Part shown: positions 1-8,272 of the stretch, in pieces
How the letters are laid out: each line of letters opens with the position of its first letter
Position numbering within the stretch: position 1 is the stretch's first letter
Assembly (NCBI RefSeq): GCF_026991475.1
Contig: NZ_JALXBK010000047.1
Span: 62,001-126,000, forward strand
DNA from: Sulfurimonas sp.
Lineage (GTDB): Bacteria > Campylobacterota > Campylobacteria > Campylobacterales > Sulfurimonadaceae
Length of the DNA stretch: 64,000 nucleotides
Direction of reading: 5' to 3'
Position numbers and translations under genes: made by a program
Notes under the pieces: model-generated
What the model was told of the DNA's origin: nothing
Seen by the model: only the letters and a program-made list of their open reading frames with translations
Databases searched by the model: none

Positions 1-823
1 CAATAGCCATTCTATACGCTTTTGCAGTTGTAGCAGCATAGTAAGCTGTTTTTGTTCGTCCCTCAATCTTCACCGAATCAACTGCACCACTATCTAAAAT
101 CTCTTTTATATGTGAAGCAAGGTTCAAATCTTTTGAGTTCATAATGTAAGTACCAACACCCTCTTCCTCTTCAAGCTTAAAGAGTGTTCCTGTCTCAGGG
201 TTGGCTGCATACATCTCATAAGGAAAACGACAATCATTTGCACAACTGCCACGATTTGGCACACGACCACTCTGCAATGTAGAGATAAGACATCGTCCAC
301 TATATGCAAAGCACATAGAACCATGAACAAAAACTTCTAACTCAAGATCGGGTAACTCTTTTTTTATCTCTTTTAAATCTCGAAGTGAAATCTCACGAGC
401 AGTAATAATACGCGTAGCACCCATATCTGCATAGATTTGAGCATCAAGAACATTCATTACATTTGCTTGTGTTGAGAGATGAAGCGGCATATCGGGTGCT
501 AAATCATGACAAAGTTTTAACACTCCAGGCGTTGCAACAATGAAAGCATCAGGCTTTAGCTCTGCCATTTTAACTATATGTTTTTTTAAAAGATTAAGTT
601 GTGAGTTAAAAGGAAAGCCATTTATAGTGGCATAGACTTTTTTCCCTCTCTCATGTGCATATTTTATACCAGCTTCAAAATCTTCAAAAGTAAACTCTTT
701 TCCAGAACGAATACGCAAAGAGAAGTGACTCACACCTCCATAAACAGCATCTGCACCAAAATCAAGTGCAATTTTTAATTTTTCTAAAGTTCCCGCAGGA
801 GATAATAGTTCTACTTTTTTCAT
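1..823 (-). CDS. Peptidase U32 family protein (partial, 3' end outside window)
   Basis: Not closed at the window edge. Reading the minus strand from the ATG at 823-821 gives a protein beginning MKKVELLSPAGTLEKLK, typical of U32 proteins. The U32 signature is present (EVFVHGSMCFAYSGRCLIS), followed by a cysteine pair in the segment NRGSCANDCRFPYEMY, which may hold an Fe-S cluster. The family includes TrhP and RlhA, which act in tRNA and 23S rRNA hydroxylation, so a role in RNA modification is more likely than proteolysis; the exact subfamily is not resolved. The start overlaps the stop of the CheZ-like gene upstream (TAATG), so the two are probably co-transcribed. About 274 codons are visible; the family is usually about 400 residues or longer. 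Confidence 0.88.
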   Translation of the reverse strand, partial: MKKVELLSPAGTLEKLKIALDFGADAVYGGVSHFSLRIRSGKEFTFEDFEAGIKYAHERGKKVYATINGFPFNSQLNLLKKHIVKMAELKPDAFIVATPGVLKLCHDLAPDMPLHLSTQANVMNVLDAQIYADMGATRIITAREISLRDLKEIKKELPDLELEVFVHGSMCFAYSGRCLISTLQSGRVPNRGSCANDCRFPYEMYAANPETGTLFKLEEEEGVGTYIMNSKDLNLASHIKEILDSGAVDSVKIEGRTKTAYYAATTAKAYRMAI

Positions 824-1536
824 TACTGTCCAAATTGCTCAAGTAAAGCTTCTATATCATCAGTTGATGCCACATCTGTACCAGTATCACCTTCAATATG
901 TTTTGCAGAAGAGACGCGTTTTTCATCATCTATTTTACCCTCAAAAAGAGTACTCATATAGCGAGAGAGTGAACGCATAACATTTACAACACGCTCAATT
1001 TTTTGTCTGTGAATATCTTGGTACTGCATAATATCCATAACACTCATAATAGCATCACCACTATTTTGCAAACTTTCTAACACTTCATTTACTTTTTCTA
1101 AAGCTTCTTCATTAATTTTATGCTGCGTTTTAAAGGTTTCTATGTCAGGGAACTTGGCACTAAGTGTATCAAAAAGATCCAGGTTTGCATTTAGAGCTTT
1201 TACAACATCGTTAAGTGTCTCTTCTTTATCCATTAAATCATTACTGATATTTTCGATAATATCAAAAATCTCACTTGCTTTTTCTTCACTCTCTTTTGTT
1301 ACATCATCAAGTTGATGCACCATTTTATTTTCATCTGTAGCAGGCAAAGGAAGTTCTGCAGCTTCAATACTTGTAGCTAAAGCATCTGCATCATCTTCAG
1401 CCTTGCTCTCTACTGCTTCCGAAACATCTTCAACATCTTCAACATTCTCATCACTCTGAGTCTCTTCATTCTCTGAGACATCATCATCCATATCAATCCC
1501 ACCACTCATCAATGCATCTAGTTCTTCTTGAGTCAT
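823..1536 (-). CDS. cheZ: CheZ-like chemotaxis phosphatase
   Basis: A 237-residue protein. The first 70 residues are very acidic and begin MTQEELDALMSGG, which resembles the N-terminal motif of FliM-type switch proteins. Residues about 75-200 are predicted to form long helices. The segment MDIMQYQDIHRQKIERV carries D174 and Q178, matching the catalytic Asp and the Gln four residues later that insert into CheY-P in CheZ. The C-terminus (DDIEALLEQFGQ) resembles the short CheY-binding helix at the end of CheZ. It should dephosphorylate CheY-P in the cytoplasm. Divergent CheZ proteins are known in epsilonproteobacteria. It is divergent from hisJ and overlaps the U32 gene by one base. Confidence 0.78.
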   Translation of the reverse strand: MTQEELDALMSGGIDMDDDVSENEETQSDENVEDVEDVSEAVESKAEDDADALATSIEAAELPLPATDENKMVHQLDDVTKESEEKASEIFDIIENISNDLMDKEETLNDVVKALNANLDLFDTLSAKFPDIETFKTQHKINEEALEKVNEVLESLQNSGDAIMSVMDIMQYQDIHRQKIERVVNVMRSLSRYMSTLFEGKIDDEKRVSSAKHIEGDTGTDVASTDDIEALLEQFGQ

Positions 1537-1550
1537 AAACCTGCTCCAAA

Positions 1551-1579
1551 TTGAATAATTTATTAATTCACACTATAAT
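1551..1579 (+). promoter_or_regulatory. Sigma70-type promoter for histidinol-phosphatase
   Basis: TTGAAT at 1551-1556 and TATAAT at 1574-1579 are separated by 17 bases, and the ATG at 1611 lies 31 bases downstream of the -10 hexamer. The site lies in the divergent gap between the CheZ-like gene and hisJ. Confidence 0.6.
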
Positions 1580-1610
1580 AGCATAAAATATCTAAAAATG
1601 AGACAAAATT

Positions 1611-2390
1611 ATGATAGTAGATTTACATAACCATACACCACTTTGTAACCACGCTGAGGGCACTATAGATGAATATATAAACACAGCTATTACCAAGGGA
1701 ACGAAAATTTTTGGTTTTTCTGACCATGCACCTATGGATTTTGATCCTGAGTATCGCATGGAGTTTCAAGATATGCAGGAGTATGAAAAAAATGTACGCC
1801 TTGCACAAGAGAGATACCAAGATAAAATCACCATTTTACTCAGCTATGAAGTTGATTATTTAAAAGGGCATATGGATGAACGCGTACTGAATGCTAATGT
1901 AGACTATCTGATTGGTTCTGTGCATTTTATTAATGGCTGGGGTTTTGACAATCCTGAATTTATTGGCAGATATGAGAATGAAAATATAGATGAAATTTGG
2001 CAAAAATATTTTGATACCATTGAAGAGATGGCAAATAGCAGACTTTTTAATGTTGTAGGACATTTAGATTTAATCAAAGTCTTTAAATTTATGCCAACAA
2101 AAGATATTAAAAAAATAGCCAAAAATGCCCTTCTTGCCATCAAAAAGGCAGATATGGTCTTAGAGATAAATGTAGCAGGTTATAGAAAACCTGTAGCAGA
2201 AGCCTACCCTTCAAAAGAGCTACTCCAAGAGGCTTTCAAACTTGAGATTCCTATCACATTTTCATCTGATGCGCACAAGCCCGAACAGGTCGGACTCTAT
2301 AATAATGAAGTGATTCAACTCGCCCGTGAAATAGGCTTCACTCAATGTGCCTACTTTCAAAACAAGAAACGAAAATTCTTAGAGCTGTAG
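1611..2390 (+). CDS. hisJ: Histidinol-phosphatase, PHP family
   Basis: A 259-residue PHP-domain protein. It starts MIVDLHNHTPLCNHAEG, with the DLHNHT metal-binding motif and a further His, followed by GFSDHAP near residue 36 and SSDAH near residue 218, the metal ligands expected in PHP phosphoesterases. The PHP form of histidinol-phosphatase (HisJ/HisK type) is about 260-270 residues, so this is full length. It would dephosphorylate L-histidinol phosphate in histidine synthesis; hisIE at 57 kb is another gene of that pathway. A PHP phosphatase of another specificity cannot be excluded. It is convergent with the globin gene, leaving a 12-base gap. Confidence 0.85.
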   Translation: MIVDLHNHTPLCNHAEGTIDEYINTAITKGTKIFGFSDHAPMDFDPEYRMEFQDMQEYEKNVRLAQERYQDKITILLSYEVDYLKGHMDERVLNANVDYLIGSVHFINGWGFDNPEFIGRYENENIDEIWQKYFDTIEEMANSRLFNVVGHLDLIKVFKFMPTKDIKKIAKNALLAIKKADMVLEINVAGYRKPVAEAYPSKELLQEAFKLEIPITFSSDAHKPEQVGLYNNEVIQLAREIGFTQCAYFQNKKRKFLEL

Positions 2391-2402
2391 CTTGTAAGAG
2401 TT

Positions 2403-2846
2403 TTAACTTTTTGTGTTGACAACCCACATCGAAAAAATATCTAAATAGTTCCAAAACGACTCTATATACTCAGGGTTTATGCCCTCTTCTTCGAGTGCTT
2501 CTAAAAGTGGTATATAGAGTTCAAGCCACACTTTTCTGCTATGCTCATCAATGCGAAAAGGAGCATGGCGTCCAACCATTTGATGCTCACCTCTACTTTG
2601 TGTAAAATAATCAGGCCCACCTGAAATCTCTATAAGAAAATCTGCCGCATGTTTTTGTGCTTCGGCAAAATCATCATCATCAAAAATGGGAAATAAAAAA
2701 GAAATATCACTCGTTTTTATAGACTCATAATGATCAAAGACCAACTTCCTAAATCTCTCTTCACCTACTTCATGAAAAAATCCAGGATGTGGCTTGGCAA
2801 CAGATGGGCGAACATCAATCACCCCATCCCTAATTGTAAGTTTCAT
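2403..2846 (-). CDS. Truncated haemoglobin, group II-like
   Basis: A 147-residue globin. The segment GGPDYFTQSRGEHQMVGRHAPFRID followed by KVWLEL resembles the E-F-G region of group II truncated haemoglobins (GGP, the RHAPF motif and the conserved Trp, here W107). In strict alignment to mycobacterial HbO the proximal His would be one residue earlier than H88, so the haem-binding His needs modelling. Likely roles are oxygen or NO handling in a microaerophile. An AAGGA ribosome-binding sequence lies about 9 bases before the ATG. It is divergent from trxA. Confidence 0.8.
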   Translation of the reverse strand: MKLTIRDGVIDVRPSVAKPHPGFFHEVGEERFRKLVFDHYESIKTSDISFLFPIFDDDDFAEAQKHAADFLIEISGGPDYFTQSRGEHQMVGRHAPFRIDEHSRKVWLELYIPLLEALEEEGINPEYIESFWNYLDIFSMWVVNTKS

Positions 2847-2934
2847 ATCGCTACATTCCTTCTAACTATTTTGCCCGAATTATACAAATAATTACTATAA
2901 AGAAATTTAAAGTTTTAATTAATGATAGCGCTTG

Positions 2935-2940
2935 TATAAT
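2935..2940 (+). promoter_or_regulatory. -10 element of the trxA promoter
   Basis: A perfect TATAAT lies 37 bases upstream of the trxA ATG at 2977. No convincing -35 box is visible, which is common for housekeeping promoters in Campylobacterota. Confidence 0.5.
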
Positions 2941-2976
2941 ACTTTTATATCAAACAATAAAAAAAAGGATTTACTA

Positions 2977-3297
2977 ATGGGTAAATATATAGAATTAACT
3001 GGTGCAAATTTTGAAGCAACTTTGGCAGAGGGTGTATCTCTTGTTGACTTTTGGGCTCCATGGTGTGGGCCATGTCGTATGATTGCTCCGGTTATTGAAG
3101 AACTAGCAGAAGATTATGATGGAAAAGCGAATATTTGTAAAGTAAACACAGATGAAGAGCAAGAGATTGCTGTTAAATTTGGTATCCGTTCAATCCCTAC
3201 TATCATGTTCTTCAAAAATGGTGAGCTAGTAGACCAAGTTGTTGGAGCACAATCAAAACAAGCTCTTGCTGATAAAATTAACGCTCTTTTAGCATAA
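2977..3297 (+). CDS. trxA: Thioredoxin
   Basis: A 106-residue classical thioredoxin with the active site WCGPC (C30, C33), the buried Asp in VDFWAPW and the cis-proline loop IRSIPT. I place the start at the ATG at 2977, which is preceded by an AAAAAAAGGA ribosome-binding sequence; an earlier in-frame TTG at 2932 falls over the -10 box and is not credible. It reduces cytoplasmic disulfides and is itself reduced by the reductase encoded two genes downstream. Confidence 0.97.
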   Translation: MGKYIELTGANFEATLAEGVSLVDFWAPWCGPCRMIAPVIEELAEDYDGKANICKVNTDEEQEIAVKFGIRSIPTIMFFKNGELVDQVVGAQSKQALADKINALLA

Positions 3298-3314
3298 TTT
3301 TAAAAGAGACCAAA

Positions 3315-3803
3315 GTGGCTAGAAAAAGAACGAAAAGTTTTTTTTCTCTCTCCACTCTTTTAGCCTCATTCTTTGGTGCTGCCATGATAGCTGGTGCCTT
3401 TGCCTACTTCAACTACAAGTTTTCTGAATATAAATTTATAAATTTTAAAGATTTTGTTTTTTATGAAAAAAGTGATATTTTCATGCCTAAAGCAAAAAAG
3501 TATATTGTTGTATTTTACTCATCAAGAAATAGAGAGAGTCAAAAAGAACTTGCAAAACTTAATCTCAATCTTCCTATTATCGCCATTGATTACTACAATC
3601 AAGCCTATAAAAACAGTAAATATACAACTTTTTTACGCGCAGGAACAACAACATCTTTAAAGTTTATACAACGATTCAATATTTATAGCGTCCCATCCAT
3701 CTTCTTTATAAAAAGAGTCAAAGATACTCTTTATAAACAAGATAGTATGATAAGGAAACTAGATAATTTAAAAGAATTAAGTAAAGAGGTGGATGGATTA
3801 TGA
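3315..3803 (+). CDS. Membrane-anchored thioredoxin-fold-like protein lacking CxxC
   Basis: A 162-residue protein of unknown function with a GTG start (ribosome-binding sequence AAAGAGA). Residues about 12-34 form one transmembrane segment. The rest has a thioredoxin-like layout: a hydrophobic strand KYIVVFYSS followed by RNRESQ where CxxC would normally be, and a later strand [12 protein letters not shown] with a Val-Pro that fits the cis-proline loop. There is no cysteine at the expected active site, so redox activity by the usual mechanism is unlikely. It sits between trxA and trxB and overlaps trxB by 4 bases (ATGA), so it is translated with them. The thioredoxin-fold call is an inference from pattern and context. 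Confidence 0.72.
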   Translation: MARKRTKSFFSLSTLLASFFGAAMIAGAFAYFNYKFSEYKFINFKDFVFYEKSDIFMPKAKKYIVVFYSSRNRESQKELAKLNLNLPIIAIDYYNQAYKNSKYTTFLRAGTTTSLKFIQRFNIYSVPSIFFIKRVKDTLYKQDSMIRKLDNLKELSKEVDGL

Positions 3804-4747
3804 GTAATATTTTAGATTGTGCAATTATTGGTGGTGGACCTGCAGGACTAACAGCGGGACTATATGCTACACGTGGCGGACTTGAAAATGTCACAATGTT
3901 TGAAAAAGGGATGCCAGGTGGTCAAATAACTCAAAGTTCTGAGATTGAGAACTACCCTGGTGTTACAGGTGACATTACGGGAATGGACTTGATGATGCCA
4001 TGGCCCGAGCAGTGTCAAAAGTTTGGTCTCAAACATGACATGTCCGAAGTCAAACAAATCACCAAAAATGGTAATGTTTTTCAAGTTATAAAATCTGATG
4101 ATTCTGTAGTAGAGGCTCATAGTGTCATCGTTTGTACTGGTTCTTCTCCTCGTCGTGCAGGATTTAAAGGTGAAGAGGAGTTTTTTGGAAAAGGGGTAAG
4201 TACATGTGCTACTTGTGACGGTTTTTTCTACAAAGGCAAAGAGGTCGCTGTCATCGGTGGTGGCGATACCGCTCTTGAAGAGGCACTCTATCTTGCAAAA
4301 ATATGTTCTAAGGTCTATCTTATCCACAGACGCGATGCTTTTCGTGCTGCACCAAATACAGTCAAACGGGTAGAAGAGAATGAAAAAATAGAACTCGTGC
4401 TAAACGCAGTCCCTGATGAAGTCTATGGTGATGCAAGCGGTGTAAATGGCATAAAAGTAAAATCTAAAGATGGTGAGCTCAGAGATATAGTCGTTCCTGG
4501 TGTTTTTACTTTTGTAGGAAATGATGTAAACCATCAAACTCTTATACAAGAAAATGGAACTTTTTTATGTGACATGAACGAACAGGGACAAGTCATAGTT
4601 GATTTAAGTATGAGAACATCAACAGCTGGTCTTTTTGCTGCAGGCGATATGCGTATTGAAGCACCTAAGCAAGTAGTCAGTGCCGCAGGTGATGGTGCGG
4701 TTGCTGCCATTAGTGCCATTGCATATGTTGATGAACTTTTGGCATAA
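3800..4747 (+). CDS. trxB: Thioredoxin reductase
   Basis: A 315-residue flavoprotein. It has an N-terminal FAD-binding GGGPAG (residues 11-16), the redox-active CATC (C136, C139), a second dinucleotide-binding GGGDTALEE in the NADPH domain followed by HRRDAFRA, and the C-terminal FAD motif TAGLFAAGD. Length and domain order are standard. It transfers electrons from NADPH to thioredoxin in the cytoplasm. It forms an operon with trxA and the CxxC-less protein. Confidence 0.96.
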   Translation: MSNILDCAIIGGGPAGLTAGLYATRGGLENVTMFEKGMPGGQITQSSEIENYPGVTGDITGMDLMMPWPEQCQKFGLKHDMSEVKQITKNGNVFQVIKSDDSVVEAHSVIVCTGSSPRRAGFKGEEEFFGKGVSTCATCDGFFYKGKEVAVIGGGDTALEEALYLAKICSKVYLIHRRDAFRAAPNTVKRVEENEKIELVLNAVPDEVYGDASGVNGIKVKSKDGELRDIVVPGVFTFVGNDVNHQTLIQENGTFLCDMNEQGQVIVDLSMRTSTAGLFAAGDMRIEAPKQVVSAAGDGAVAAISAIAYVDELLA

Positions 4748-4776
4748 TTACAAAATAAAAATTAAAAAGGTTTAGA

Positions 4777-5544
4777 ATGATAAAAGTAGGTGTTTTTGGC
4801 GCTAGTGGGCGTGTTGGAAAATTATTAATCGAGGATTTAAAATCTACAGAGGGGATGAGTCTTAGCACTGTTTTTGTGCGTAACTCTTTAGACTTTGCAA
4901 TTGACCCTTCAGTTCTTGTTACATCAGATATGCACTCTTTTATAAACGCAGCTGATATTATCATAGATTTTTCACTTCCTGAGGCGTGTGAAATGCTTCT
5001 TGAAGAGGCTATTAAAAATCCGAAACCATTGGTTATTGGTACTACTGGGCTTAACAACCATCAATTAAATCTTTTAAAACAGGCAAGTGAATTGATGCCT
5101 GTTTTATACGCTACAAATATGTCTCTTGGTGTGGCACTTTTAAACAAACTTGTTTATCAAGCTTCAGCAGCACTCAAAGATTTTGATATTGAGATCGTAG
5201 AGATGCACCACCGTCACAAAAAAGATGCACCAAGCGGAACAGCGCTCACACTCAGTGAATCAGCCGCAGCAGGGCGTAACCTTAACATCAATAAAGTAAG
5301 AGTAAGTGGAAGAGATGGCAACATAGGTGAACGCACAAAAGATGAAATCGCAGTAATGGCACTTCGTGGTGGTGATATTGTAGGCAGACATACTGTTGGC
5401 TTTTACAATGATGGAGAGTTTATAGAACTCAACCACACAGCAACCTCAAGAAATACTTTTTCAAAAGGTGCAATTAGAGCAGCAAAATGGTTAAGCACTC
5501 AAGAGAATGGTCTCTACTCAATTGCGGACTGTTTAGAGTTTTAA
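4777..5544 (+). CDS. dapB: 4-hydroxy-tetrahydrodipicolinate reductase
   Basis: A 255-residue enzyme of lysine and diaminopimelate synthesis. It has the N-terminal nucleotide-binding GASGRVGK and the family signature [16 protein letters not shown], which holds the catalytic His and Lys region. The ribosome-binding sequence AAAAAGG lies 7 bases before the ATG. It follows trxB closely and may be co-transcribed with it. The TAA stop lies inside the left TTTTAA repeat that borders the palindromic element downstream. Confidence 0.96.
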   Translation: MIKVGVFGASGRVGKLLIEDLKSTEGMSLSTVFVRNSLDFAIDPSVLVTSDMHSFINAADIIIDFSLPEACEMLLEEAIKNPKPLVIGTTGLNNHQLNLLKQASELMPVLYATNMSLGVALLNKLVYQASAALKDFDIEIVEMHHRHKKDAPSGTALTLSESAAAGRNLNINKVRVSGRDGNIGERTKDEIAVMALRGGDIVGRHTVGFYNDGEFIELNHTATSRNTFSKGAIRAAKWLSTQENGLYSIADCLEF

Positions 5545-5810
5545 CGGACCTTACGCACCTAAAGCAAGCTTAAGTGGTATAAGTTGTATACAAGTTCAAG
5601 GCAGAAGGGTGCAGGAGCTACTAGTAGCTTCAAATCCTTCTAACGCAGAAATTGTATGCAAATTATACCATCCCAAAGGGACAAAAAGATAAAGCATCAT
5701 CTGCTTCGTTGGAAATTCCCCTCCGTAGCTACGGCTACGCAGGAAAACTTCCGCCTTGCACCTAATGCTTTCTCTTTTTGCTTAAGATTGCTTTAGGTGC
5801 GTAAGGTCCG
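5545..5810. mobile_element. MITE-like palindromic element with cloverleaf-like folding
   Basis: A 266-bp non-coding element between the convergent dapB and gspJ genes. Its ends, CGGACC and GGTCCG, open terminal inverted repeats at 5545-5574 and 5781-5810 that match at 29 of 30 positions. It is bordered on both sides by TTTTAA (5539-5544 and 5811-5816), a candidate 6-bp target-site duplication. Inside are two further inverted-repeat arms: 5575-5593 with 5652-5670 (17 of 19 paired) and 5682-5697 with 5765-5780 (15 of 16 paired). Each arm holds a smaller palindrome (AGCTACTAGTAGCT; CCGTAGCTACGG). There is no transposase. Only a search for other copies can tell a mobile element from a structured RNA. 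Confidence 0.7.
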
Positions 5811-5812
5811 TT

Positions 5813-6340
5813 TTAATACTCGTTTAATGGATTGACTTTTAGTAAAATGTCATCCATTGATTTAAAATCAATAGCAACAAGATAACTTTGCGTTTTCTTT
5901 ATTGTTTTATATACCCGAAAACTTTTCACATCTCCTATTTCATCAATGTCAAACGCAGCGTCACTTGGCAACTCATAACTTGTAAACTTTTTTAAAGACT
6001 CTAACCTGTAGAGCTTTTTATCTTTAACAATATAAGTCACATAAGGATTAATGCGTCTATGCAGAGAGTGTGAAGTTTGCAATACAACAAAATCCTCATT
6101 TTTCTCACGATTATCAATCATAATCATATCTCTAGGATTATAAATTGCAAGGGTAAAGTCTAGAAAAATAAGCTTCTTAATTTTTTGAATTTTTTGAATT
6201 TTTGAGACTTCCCCTTTTAAATTTGCATTTGAAATATTTAAAGTGGAGTATGTTTTATAGAGATAGAGCATCATAATGGAGAAAATACTCACAGCTATAA
6301 GCATCTCAATTAAAGTAAACGCAGCGCGTAGTCTTCTCAT
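5813..6340 (-). CDS. gspJ: Type II secretion minor pseudopilin, GspJ position
   Basis: A 175-residue protein with a prepilin leader and the processing site before FTLIEMLIAV, including the conserved Glu at position +5, followed by a hydrophobic helix to about residue 30. The rest has no clear hallmark. As the last gene of the operon, next to a second minor pseudopilin, it fits GspJ, although I and J cannot be separated by sequence alone here. It overlaps the preceding pseudopilin gene by 4 bases. Its stop codon uses the right TTTTAA repeat of the palindromic element. Confidence 0.72.
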   Translation of the reverse strand: MRRLRAAFTLIEMLIAVSIFSIMMLYLYKTYSTLNISNANLKGEVSKIQKIQKIKKLIFLDFTLAIYNPRDMIMIDNREKNEDFVVLQTSHSLHRRINPYVTYIVKDKKLYRLESLKKFTSYELPSDAAFDIDEIGDVKSFRVYKTIKKTQSYLVAIDFKSMDDILLKVNPLNEY

Positions 6341-6762
6341 CGTAGTTGTAACCTTAGTAGTGCAGTAGATGCACCTTTATGAAGACGTACAACAGATTGT
6401 CCTATCTCTAGTGACATTTGTGGGGCAGTTGTATTGGACTCTTCGCTCAAATCCATAGTTTTTAAAACTTTATAAATCACCTCTGCCTTTTGTGTTTTTA
6501 GTTTTCGTCTTAAATTATCTTCTATATTAAACTCACTTACTAAATCATATAAAGAGATATTTTTATTTTCAAGTCCAAAATCTTTGTTTGCTATTAAAAA
6601 AGAGGCATAGTCACTTACATGAGACTCTTTTTTATAAGATGCAAAGAGATATGTATCGTTAGAGTACATACGCATAAGGGCTAAAATAACGACTGAAATA
6701 ATCATAACAGCTACCATCACTTCAATCAGTGTAAACGCAGCCCTGTAACTCTTTTTACTCAT
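6337..6762 (-). CDS. gspI: Type II secretion minor pseudopilin, GspI position
   Basis: About 141 residues beginning MSKKSYRAAFTLIEVMVAV, a typical class III leader peptide with Glu +5 and a hydrophobic stalk helix. I take the ATG at 6762; a GTG lies immediately before it. It overlaps the end of gspE and the start of gspJ, so it is translationally coupled. It should assemble at the pseudopilus tip with GspJ and GspK. Assignment as GspI rests on size and gene order. Confidence 0.72.
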   Translation of the reverse strand: MSKKSYRAAFTLIEVMVAVMIISVVILALMRMYSNDTYLFASYKKESHVSDYASFLIANKDFGLENKNISLYDLVSEFNIEDNLRRKLKTQKAEVIYKVLKTMDLSEESNTTAPQMSLEIGQSVVRLHKGASTALLRLQLR

Positions 6763-8272
6763 CACCTAAACCGATTCTAATAGCCTCATCTAAAGATGTC
6801 TCACCCTCTAAAAGCATCTCTTTTAACTGCATTGCAAGAGTTTTAAGACCATCCTCTTTAAGCGCAGTTTTTATGGTGTACTCATCTGTTGTTGTTTTTA
6901 AAATATTTTTAATTTTATCATTCATAACAACAAGCTCACCAATAGAGCGTCTTCCTTTAAATCCTGTATAGTTGCACGCTTTACACCCTTTGGCTTTATA
7001 AATAACTGCGTCTGGACTAATAGCATAATCATTAGCAAACTCTTCAGCCAAAACATCCTCTTCCTTACACTCATTACAAAGAACACGAACAAGTCTTTGT
7101 GCTAAAATACCAAGAATTGAAGAGGAGATTAAAAAAGGTTCTATTCCCATATCTGCTAAACGAGCAATGGTCGCTGTAGCAGAGTTCGTATGCAGCGTGG
7201 AAAAGACTAAATGCCCAGTTAAAGCTGCACGCACAGCAATATCTGCTGTTTCTTCATCACGAATCTCCCCTATCATAATGACATCGGGATCTTGTCTTAA
7301 AATAGAGCGAAGAGCCGCCGCAAAAGTAAGTCCTGCTTTTTCATTTACCTGAATTTGTGAAATAGAGTTTGATTTGTACTCCACAGGATCTTCAACGGTT
7401 ATGACATTTTTGCTAGGGTCTTCAACTTCGCGTAAAAAGGAGTGCAAGGAGGTTGTTTTACCACTTCCTGTTGGTCCAGTAACCAGAATAATTCCGTGAG
7501 ATAAACGCAGTAACTTTTGAATTTCACCAATAACAGAAGGGTGAAATCCAAGTTCATTAATATTTGGAATCTGAGAACTTTTCATCAACAGACGCATAAC
7601 AACGCGCTCTCCATAAAAAGTAGGTAAAACAGAGACTCTAATATCTAAAGTTTCTCCTGCAATTTTAATCTGAGTTCGTCCATCTTGTGGTATTCTTTTT
7701 TCTGAAATATCAAGATTTGAAATAACCTTAATACGACTGACAATAAGATTAACAACTTTTCTATCTAAATCTGCATTTTTAACAAGCATACCATCAATGC
7801 GAAAACGCACTTCACCCCGTTTTTCTTGCACCTCTATATGAATATCAGAAGCTCTTTTTTTAACTGCCTGATAAAATAAAGCATTTACAAATTTAATAAT
7901 AGGAGCAGACTCTTCACTCGTTAAAATATCTGAAGAGGTACGCAGAAAATCTGTTAAAGAGATCTCCTCTTCATCTTCCATCTCAGCAGAATCTTCTTGC
8001 ATACTCTCCATAGTTTTATCTGTTCGCAGTTCTAAAAAGCGATTATAGAGCCTATCGTAAGAGTCCTCATCAAGCATATAAAGGGGGTACTTACTTGGAA
8101 GTTTTGTGTAGTAGTTACTAGCCTGTGCTAAGTATCGCTCACAAACAAAAGCACTCACTTCATCATTCAGTTTACTAAAAAGTAGGTAATTTTTAAGACT
8201 TAACTCAGTATGAAGTTCTTTAGGTTCATATGTATCTAAATCCAGATTATGGATGGTCTCAAGGTTTAACAT
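6755..8272 (-). CDS. gspE: Type II secretion ATPase GspE
   Basis: A 505-residue cytoplasmic ATPase. The N-terminal part is divergent. The core has Walker A GPTGSGKT at 266-273, an Asp box near VEDPVEY, the Walker B region DPDVIMIGEIRDEETA and the His box TGHLVFSTLHTN. A zinc-binding set of four cysteines (CNEC, later CKAC) follows near residues 395-435, as in GspE/PilB enzymes. It powers pseudopilus assembly and would dock on GspL and GspF, both encoded in this operon. It overlaps gspD by 14 bases. Confidence 0.95.
   Translation of the reverse strand: MLNLETIHNLDLDTYEPKELHTELSLKNYLLFSKLNDEVSAFVCERYLAQASNYYTKLPSKYPLYMLDEDSYDRLYNRFLELRTDKTMESMQEDSAEMEDEEEISLTDFLRTSSDILTSEESAPIIKFVNALFYQAVKKRASDIHIEVQEKRGEVRFRIDGMLVKNADLDRKVVNLIVSRIKVISNLDISEKRIPQDGRTQIKIAGETLDIRVSVLPTFYGERVVMRLLMKSSQIPNINELGFHPSVIGEIQKLLRLSHGIILVTGPTGSGKTTSLHSFLREVEDPSKNVITVEDPVEYKSNSISQIQVNEKAGLTFAAALRSILRQDPDVIMIGEIRDEETADIAVRAALTGHLVFSTLHTNSATATIARLADMGIEPFLISSSILGILAQRLVRVLCNECKEEDVLAEEFANDYAISPDAVIYKAKGCKACNYTGFKGRRSIGELVVMNDKIKNILKTTTDEYTIKTALKEDGLKTLAMQLKEMLLEGETSLDEAIRIGLGDE

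Noticed and set aside
139..330. A 63-residue minus-strand ORF in another frame of the U32 gene
   Set aside because: It lies wholly inside a well supported U32-family frame on the same strand and shows no family features.
5545..5810. The palindromic region as a simple rho-independent terminator for dapB and gspJ
   Set aside because: The outer stem encloses about 200 bases with two more arms, lacks T-tracts right after the stem on either strand, and has a flanking direct repeat; a simple terminator would not need any of this.
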